Source: Candidatus Cloacimonadota bacterium
GTDB taxonomy: Bacteria > Cloacimonadota > Cloacimonadia > Cloacimonadales > JAFGVF01
Length of the DNA stretch: 11,492 nt
Direction of reading: 5' to 3'
NCBI GenBank assembly: GCA_016938155.1
Contig: JAFGVF010000189.1
Coordinates: forward strand, 1 to 11,492
The translations under genes and the position numbers were made by a program. Below, in pieces: positions 7,618 to 11,492 of the stretch (its first letter is position 1; each line of letters begins with the position of its first letter). The notes beneath the pieces were generated by a model that worked only from the letters and a program-made list of their open reading frames with translations, had not been told where the DNA came from and ran no database searches.

Positions 7618-9069
7618 ATGAAAAATGAACTTAATCAATCTCATGTCATCCCCCTTAAGCCTAATGCGACAATCGAGATTGAGTCTGACTATGTCAACAT
7701 ATTTGTTGAATCCCATGATGAAGAAAGCGTAATTTTTGAAGTAGAACTGCACGCAGCCGGTAATAGTGTTGAAGAGTGCGAAGATATTTACATAATCGAT
7801 AACATTGTTGAAGAAAACCGTGTAATCTTCTCTTTCGATGATGATTCAAGTTGTCATCTTGATATGAAAACCAGTTTTGTTAAGGCAATTGTTCCTCGTA
7901 ATATTACCCTGAATGTCGAGAATGAGAATGGCAGAATTGTCTGCAAGCAAATAACGGGCACCATCAATCTGGAATCGGAAAACGGTTCCATCATCCTTAG
8001 TGAAGGAACCGGTACAATAAATGTTGAGACCGAGAATGGTCAGATCAGAATACACGATTCGGAGGGCGAGATAAATGCGGAAAGTGAGAACGGCTCAATC
8101 AAAGTCGAAACATCCAAAGGTGAAACTCTTAATCTTGAGACGGAAAATGGACAGATTAAGGTTGAAAAAAGCGATTATAAAGGCATCAACATTGAAACTG
8201 AGAACGGTAGAGTTACTTGTGAAATTCCCCTCCGAACAGAAGGGAACGCAAATGTTGAAACTGAAAACGGTAGTGTAACCCTTATCATACCTTCCGAATT
8301 GGAGTTTGATGCCAGATGCTCTCTGGAATACGGCAGCCTTAAACATACTGTCGGATACGATAAGAAAAGCGAAGATACTGATGATGACGAGAGAACGATT
8401 CATCTGAGCAAAGGAAGCGGTACTTATCATATTAATGTGGAAACCGAAAATGGAAGCATTAGCCTTCTGGATAGCAAGACTATCGGTATGGAAGGCATCA
8501 AGGTCGAAGTTATCCGCTTCAAGAACAATTGGGAAAAACTGAACAAAGGGGATATGGATATTAATGAAAAGGTTCAGCAGGCACTTAAGAATGTTGACTT
8601 TGACCGTATTTCCAAAGTACTCGAGAAAAAGGCTGCTCTGATTTCCCGTAAATCAGTTCAGAAATCTATTGATGCTGCTATCCGGACTGTTAACTCCCTT
8701 CAGGATAAACTCACGAACTTTGAAATCAGGATTAATCAGGATGGTGATGACACAGATATTGATGTGAACGGAGAGCCAATCCAAAAGAAGACAAAGATTA
8801 TTATTAAATCTGATGATAATCAGGATGTAGAATCTCCACAAACACCACCCACTCCCCCTGATGCTCCGAATCCTGAAGAGATTCTGGAAACTGTTAATGA
8901 GGCGATTAATCACATCTCTGAGGCTTTCCACAAAACAGAAGAAGAGATTATTACTCCTCAATCCTCAGATTCAGATATGAAGCAGAGTAGATTGAAAATT
9001 CTCGAACTTCTGGAAAAAGGAATTATCACTTCCGAACAGGCAGAAAGACTCCTCTCAGCCGTAAAATAA
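7618..9069 (+). CDS. DUF4097 repeat protein with ETENG beta-solenoid and SHOCT-like C-terminus
   Basis: A 483-residue protein. After an N-terminal beta domain (about 1-95), residues 96-280 consist of repeats of about 19 residues ending in a turn ExENG. They occur at 101, 119, 137, 155, 174, 193, 214 and 275, with a degenerate EYGS at 237, separated by short hydrophobic strands (INVE, IKVE). This is the DUF4097 beta-solenoid. Residues 285-400 are mixed, with helix KVQQALKNVDFDRISKVLEK and a strand segment FEIRINQDGDDTDIDV. A Pro-rich linker (TPPTPPDAPNP) precedes an acidic helical part. The tail MKQSRLKILELLEKGIITSE ends in AERLLSAVK, a SHOCT-like motif. There is no signal peptide or membrane helix, so it appears cytosolic or exported unconventionally. 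Its architecture recalls YvlB/LiaX envelope-stress proteins with domain order altered. AAGGAG lies six bases before the ATG at 7618. Confidence 0.82.
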   Translation: MKNELNQSHVIPLKPNATIEIESDYVNIFVESHDEESVIFEVELHAAGNSVEECEDIYIIDNIVEENRVIFSFDDDSSCHLDMKTSFVKAIVPRNITLNVENENGRIVCKQITGTINLESENGSIILSEGTGTINVETENGQIRIHDSEGEINAESENGSIKVETSKGETLNLETENGQIKVEKSDYKGINIETENGRVTCEIPLRTEGNANVETENGSVTLIIPSELEFDARCSLEYGSLKHTVGYDKKSEDTDDDERTIHLSKGSGTYHINVETENGSISLLDSKTIGMEGIKVEVIRFKNNWEKLNKGDMDINEKVQQALKNVDFDRISKVLEKKAALISRKSVQKSIDAAIRTVNSLQDKLTNFEIRINQDGDDTDIDVNGEPIQKKTKIIIKSDDNQDVESPQTPPTPPDAPNPEEILETVNEAINHISEAFHKTEEEIITPQSSDSDMKQSRLKILELLEKGIITSEQAERLLSAVK

Positions 9070-9090
9070 TAAATCTTCTTCACCTCCCCG

Positions 9091-9116
9091 AGCCCGAGAA
9101 ATCGGGCTTTTTTTTT
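9091..9116 (+). terminator. Strong intrinsic terminator of the DUF2089-DUF4097 operon
   Basis: AGCCCGA (9091-9097) and TCGGGCT (9102-9108) form a perfect 7-bp stem with a GAAA tetraloop, followed by an uninterrupted run of T to 9116. It lies 21 bases after the DUF4097 stop codon. Confidence 0.95.
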
Positions 9117-9292
9117 ATGTCTAAACAAACCGATGGAGTAACTTCATCTTTTCACATTAACTGTCCTATTGTTTCTATCCTCATTCCCTCTGGAGTCCCC
9201 TCTCCATTAATGAGTAGCTCTTAGACTTCTAAGATGTACTTGCCAAGAACGGTGATCGGTCTCTTCTCAGCTTGACTGTCCTGCTTTCAAAC

Positions 9293-9344
9293 GGTGGAAT
9301 TTCGTTGGAATCTCCCTAGACCCTCCCTAGACCCTCCCTGGGAT
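9293..9344. repeat. 11-bp-period tandem array (array 3), two unit types
   Basis: Three contiguous units CTCCCTAGACC (9312), CTCCCTAGACC (9323) and CTCCCTGGGAT (9334) have an exact 11-bp period. Directly upstream, GGTGGAATTTC (9293) and GTTGGAATCTC (9304) are a second 11-bp repeat pair (9 of 11 identical), whose last bases overlap the register of the first CTCCC unit. The unit sequences are unrelated to those of arrays 1 and 2, but the period is the same. Confidence 0.8.
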
Positions 9345-9353
9345 AGGCTAAAG

Positions 9354-9385
9354 TTATCCACAATTTGTTCATAACTTTTTCCACA
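9354..9385. promoter_or_regulatory. Cluster of three DnaA-box-like 9-mers
   Basis: TTATCCACA at 9354-9362 matches the DnaA-box consensus TTATNCACA exactly. TGTTCATAA (9366-9374) is a reverse-oriented site with one mismatch (TTATGAACA), and TTTTCCACA (9377-9385) is a forward site with one mismatch. Start-to-start distances are 12 and 11 bp, and the cluster begins ten bases after the 11-bp array. It could be part of a replication origin, a DnaA-titration site or a DnaA-regulated promoter region. Motif matches are direct; function is inference. Confidence 0.5.
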
Positions 9386-9556
9386 TTTCTTCCATCGTCT
9401 GAAAGCGGAGCATAAAGGGATTTTAACAACTGGAGATTTCCTGATGGAAATTGTCCTCGGTTACGATGAAAGAGAGTTACACTATTTAATTAATATCTAA
9501 CCCTTCATAACGAGGTAACAATAAAACGAGGAATTCAAAACAATAAAAAATTATGC

Positions 9557-9585
9557 TTGACATATGAAGAAAGAAAACGCATTAT
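9557..9585 (+). promoter_or_regulatory. Promoter of the secreted adhesin-like gene
   Basis: TTGACA (9557-9562) is followed after the ideal 17 bases by CATTAT (9580-9585), which matches four of six bases of the -10 consensus. Expected start is near 9592, giving a leader of about 63 bases before the ATG at 9655. Confidence 0.6.
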
Positions 9586-9616
9586 TGTACAGTAAGATAT
9601 AGATAGAATGATTTAG

Positions 9617-9650
9617 CCTCTTCGTGTGATAACACGAAAACATTGGGAGG
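9617..9650 (+). promoter_or_regulatory. 5'-UTR hairpin that may reach the ribosome binding site
   Basis: TTCGTGT (9621-9627) and ACACGAA (9632-9638) make a perfect 7-bp stem with a GATA loop in the leader of the adhesin gene. CCTC immediately before it (9617-9620) can pair with GAGG (9647-9650), the core of the GGGAGG ribosome binding site, across a short internal loop. It may stabilise the mRNA or modulate initiation. No known riboswitch or thermometer family was recognised. Confidence 0.45.
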
Positions 9651-9654
9651 AATT

Positions 9655-11492
9655 ATGAGAAAAATAATGCTTTTATTCTATGTCGTTTTTTTACTGACTG
9701 GAGTTCTCTTTTCTCAGCACATTGCATATGTAGGCTTTCTTGATTCCGAGGGAAATTCACCGGATGAGAATGATGTTTATTGGGAAGCAGTCCGGGTAAA
9801 TACCCATCCTGATGATATTATAGGGACATACAACTCATTAAATTCATACTTTCTTACTCCTGAAGAAAGCGGGTTTGGATTTATTATACTCGCTGTTCAA
9901 TGTGAAGACTTTCAAAACCCCTGGATGGTAGGAGAGGTTGTTACTGTAACAATTGTAGAAATTTCAAGTGGAGATTGCGGAATAGTGAACATTACCCTCA
10001 CTGACACAGTTGCTGATTTTTGGAACATTGGAGTTAATCCAGTGACTCTTAATCTGGACCCATCGACAATTATACCATCTCCGGTACCATGTGTCTTTCC
10101 ACTAGATAATGCTTTCAGTATTCCTCCCTCAGTACAGCTTGAATGGAGAAGTCATCCGTTTGCTCAGGGTTACAAATTATACATCGGATCTGATAATCCC
10201 CCTACAAACATTCTGGCCATGCTGGACTTAGGGAATACACTTACTTATAGCATTGACCAGCTACAGGAAAATGAACTCTATTACTGGCAGGTGATTCCCT
10301 ATAACATGCTGGGAGATGCCATTAACTGCCCCGTATGGTCATTTGTAACCAGAGATGTTCCTACATCTCCAGCCGAGCTTTGGTGCGACATCACTTACCA
10401 AGGTGTAAATCTTTTATGGGAAGAACCAGCTGATATTCAGGACTTAAGCTATAATATATATCGTGATGATGTGCAGATAAATCAGGAACCGGTTGAGATT
10501 CCATTTTATCTTGATTCTGCAGATGGATTGATAGAAGATCAGATATATGAATACAAGGTTACCGCCTTCATCACTGAACCGACTTTCCTGGAGAGTGTTC
10601 CTTGTGACTCTGTTCTTGTAACATACTTTGTAATTGATGCACCTCCTCTTGCTGAAGATTTTGAAAGCTATAATGATTTTGTAACTGAATTTGGAGACTG
10701 GACTCTCATCGATGGGGATGGAGAAAATACTATCGGATTTGGAGATTTAGCAGACTTTCCGGGTGAAAATGAGCCACATTCCTTCATGGTGTTTAATCCC
10801 AATTCAACTACTCCTCCGCTCCAGAATGCAGATGCCTTCAGTGGTACTAAATACGCTGCTGCTTTCTGTTCTGAAACAGGTGCCGGTGACAATTGGTTGA
10901 TTTCACATCCTATCCACTTAGGACCTGACACCGGAGAATGGATGGATGACCACTACATTCAGTTTATGGTAAGATCATATTCCACTCAGTACGGCATGGA
11001 AACACTTGAGCTTTGCATTTCTAACGGAAGTACAGATCCTGCTGATTTTACTGTTATAAGCGGAGATATGCCTATAGAAGTGCCTCCTGCCTGGACTCCA
11101 TTTATATGGGATTTATCGGACTATTGTGATCAGATTATCAGGATTGCAATCCATCATACATCTCCCCAGGGAGTTATGCTCATGCTGGATAGCATTATGA
11201 TGATAGGAACAACTGCTTCTGAGAATAATAATAATTCCGAGATAATAAATAATCCTGTCTTAATCGGTAACTTCCCCAACCCGTTCAATCCGGAAACGAC
11301 TATCAGCTTCAATCTGAAAGAGAATGTACATGCTACACTTAATATATTCAACATCCGGGGACAGCATATTGCTACTCTTGCAGATGATAACTTCACAGCC
11401 GGTTCCCACAATATCGTGTGGAAGGGCACAGATTCAAATGGGAACAGTGTTACCAGCGGGATATATTTCTATAAATTGCAAGCTGGAACCTA
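9655..11492 (+). CDS. Large secreted Fn3/cleaved-adhesin protein with FlgD-Ig/T9SS-like sorting domain (3' end cut)
   Basis: The frame stays open to the window edge, giving 612 residues with perhaps a dozen missing. Residues 1-20 are a Sec signal peptide (RKIMLLFYVVFLLTGVLFS, cleavage before QH). Residues 21-140 form a beta-rich domain I do not recognise. Residues 145-232 (LEWRSHPFAQGYKLYIG, then YYWQVIPYN and VWSFVT) and 235-326 (LLWEEPADIQDLSYNIYRD, then YEYKVTAF) are fibronectin-III-like. Residues 333-517 (EDFESY, WTLIDGDGEN, GDNWLISHPIHL, MLMLDSIMMIG) match the cleaved-adhesin/choice-of-anchor-J jelly roll. A NNNN linker (524-527) leads to NFPNPFNPETTISFNL, then WKGTDSNGNSVTSGIYFYKL, the FlgD-Ig-like or type IX sorting domain. 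It is probably cell-surface or released. The ATG at 9655 has GGGAGG four bases upstream. Without a visible enzyme domain, adhesion or carbohydrate/protein binding is inferred. Confidence 0.85.
   Translation, partial: MRKIMLLFYVVFLLTGVLFSQHIAYVGFLDSEGNSPDENDVYWEAVRVNTHPDDIIGTYNSLNSYFLTPEESGFGFIILAVQCEDFQNPWMVGEVVTVTIVEISSGDCGIVNITLTDTVADFWNIGVNPVTLNLDPSTIIPSPVPCVFPLDNAFSIPPSVQLEWRSHPFAQGYKLYIGSDNPPTNILAMLDLGNTLTYSIDQLQENELYYWQVIPYNMLGDAINCPVWSFVTRDVPTSPAELWCDITYQGVNLLWEEPADIQDLSYNIYRDDVQINQEPVEIPFYLDSADGLIEDQIYEYKVTAFITEPTFLESVPCDSVLVTYFVIDAPPLAEDFESYNDFVTEFGDWTLIDGDGENTIGFGDLADFPGENEPHSFMVFNPNSTTPPLQNADAFSGTKYAAAFCSETGAGDNWLISHPIHLGPDTGEWMDDHYIQFMVRSYSTQYGMETLELCISNGSTDPADFTVISGDMPIEVPPAWTPFIWDLSDYCDQIIRIAIHHTSPQGVMLMLDSIMMIGTTASENNNNSEIINNPVLIGNFPNPFNPETTISFNLKENVHATLNIFNIRGQHIATLADDNFTAGSHNIVWKGTDSNGNSVTSGIYFYKLQAGT

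Larger units (their letters stand above)
9117..9654. other. Intergenic region, 538 bp, repeats and DnaA-like sites, no convincing gene
   Basis: Between the operon terminator and the adhesin gene I find no credible coding frame. In 9117-9290 I see nothing specific. After this come the 11-bp array (9293-9344), a DnaA-box-like cluster (9354-9385) and a stretch to 9480 with no clear feature except an 18-codon frame. An AT-rich part (9481-9560) contains the short direct repeats AACGAGG (9509, 9525) and AACAATAAAA (9517, 9539). The promoter and leader of the next gene finish the region. Confidence 0.65.

Noticed and set aside
8095..8430. A 111-codon minus-strand frame opposite the DUF4097 gene
   Set aside because: It is antisense to the ETENG repeats, whose repeated codons keep the other strand open; the plus-strand protein has clear family features.
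9444..9500. An 18-codon frame (starts MEIVLGYDEREL) with GGAG eight bases upstream
   Set aside because: Too short to distinguish from chance, upstream of the adhesin promoter, with no recognisable leader-peptide feature.
10668..10931. An 87-codon minus-strand frame inside the adhesin gene
   Set aside because: The plus strand encodes a continuous recognisable cleaved-adhesin domain here; the reverse frame has no domain or ribosome binding site support.

Overview
The window looks like chromosomal DNA from a Gram-negative, AT-rich bacterium of the Fibrobacteres-Chlorobi-Bacteroidetes (FCB) sphere. Candidatus Cloacimonadota or a close relative is my best guess, but this rests on protein style only. 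The clues are an exported multidomain protein ending in a PNPFNP...SGIYFYKL type FlgD-Ig/T9SS-like sorting domain, an outer-membrane beta-barrel protein, and strong AGGAGG-type ribosome binding sites. No phage, transposon, CRISPR, rRNA or tRNA was seen.

Left part (6443 down to 1, all minus strand): a tightly packed gene string led by a predicted outer-membrane beta-barrel protein. It continues with a RecJ-like DHH exonuclease, a SEC59/dolichol-kinase-like CTP-dependent lipid kinase, a DPM1/GtrB-like polyprenyl-phosphate glycosyltransferase and a small exported protein of unknown function. After a weak terminator-like hairpin come a nitrilase-superfamily hydrolase and the 5' third of the NAD+-dependent DNA ligase gene ligA, cut by the window edge. 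Most junctions are 1-bp overlaps or gaps of a few bases, so translational coupling is likely. The kinase and glycosyltransferase could work on the same polyprenyl-phosphate carrier. recJ and ligA are DNA-maintenance genes.

Middle (6444-7255): an 812-bp divergent intergenic region with a minus-strand promoter, two unrelated 11-bp-period tandem repeat arrays, a GC-richer hairpin-bearing segment that looks like an interspersed repeat, and a 14-bp perfect palindrome just upstream of a plus-strand -35 box.

Right part: a two-gene plus-strand operon (7256-9069) encodes a DUF2089 zinc-ribbon/HTH protein and a DUF4097 protein built of about 19-residue ETENG repeats. Both end in the same short SHOCT-like helical motif. 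The operon closes with a textbook intrinsic terminator. A second intergenic region (9117-9654) carries another 11-bp-period array of different sequence, directly followed by a cluster of three DnaA-box-like 9-mers, then a promoter and a 5'-UTR hairpin. These lead into a large secreted fibronectin-like/cleaved-adhesin protein that runs off the right edge.

The most unusual signals are the three intergenic arrays that share an 11-bp period but not a sequence, the DnaA-box cluster abutting one of them, and the DUF2089-DUF4097 pair with matched C-terminal tails.
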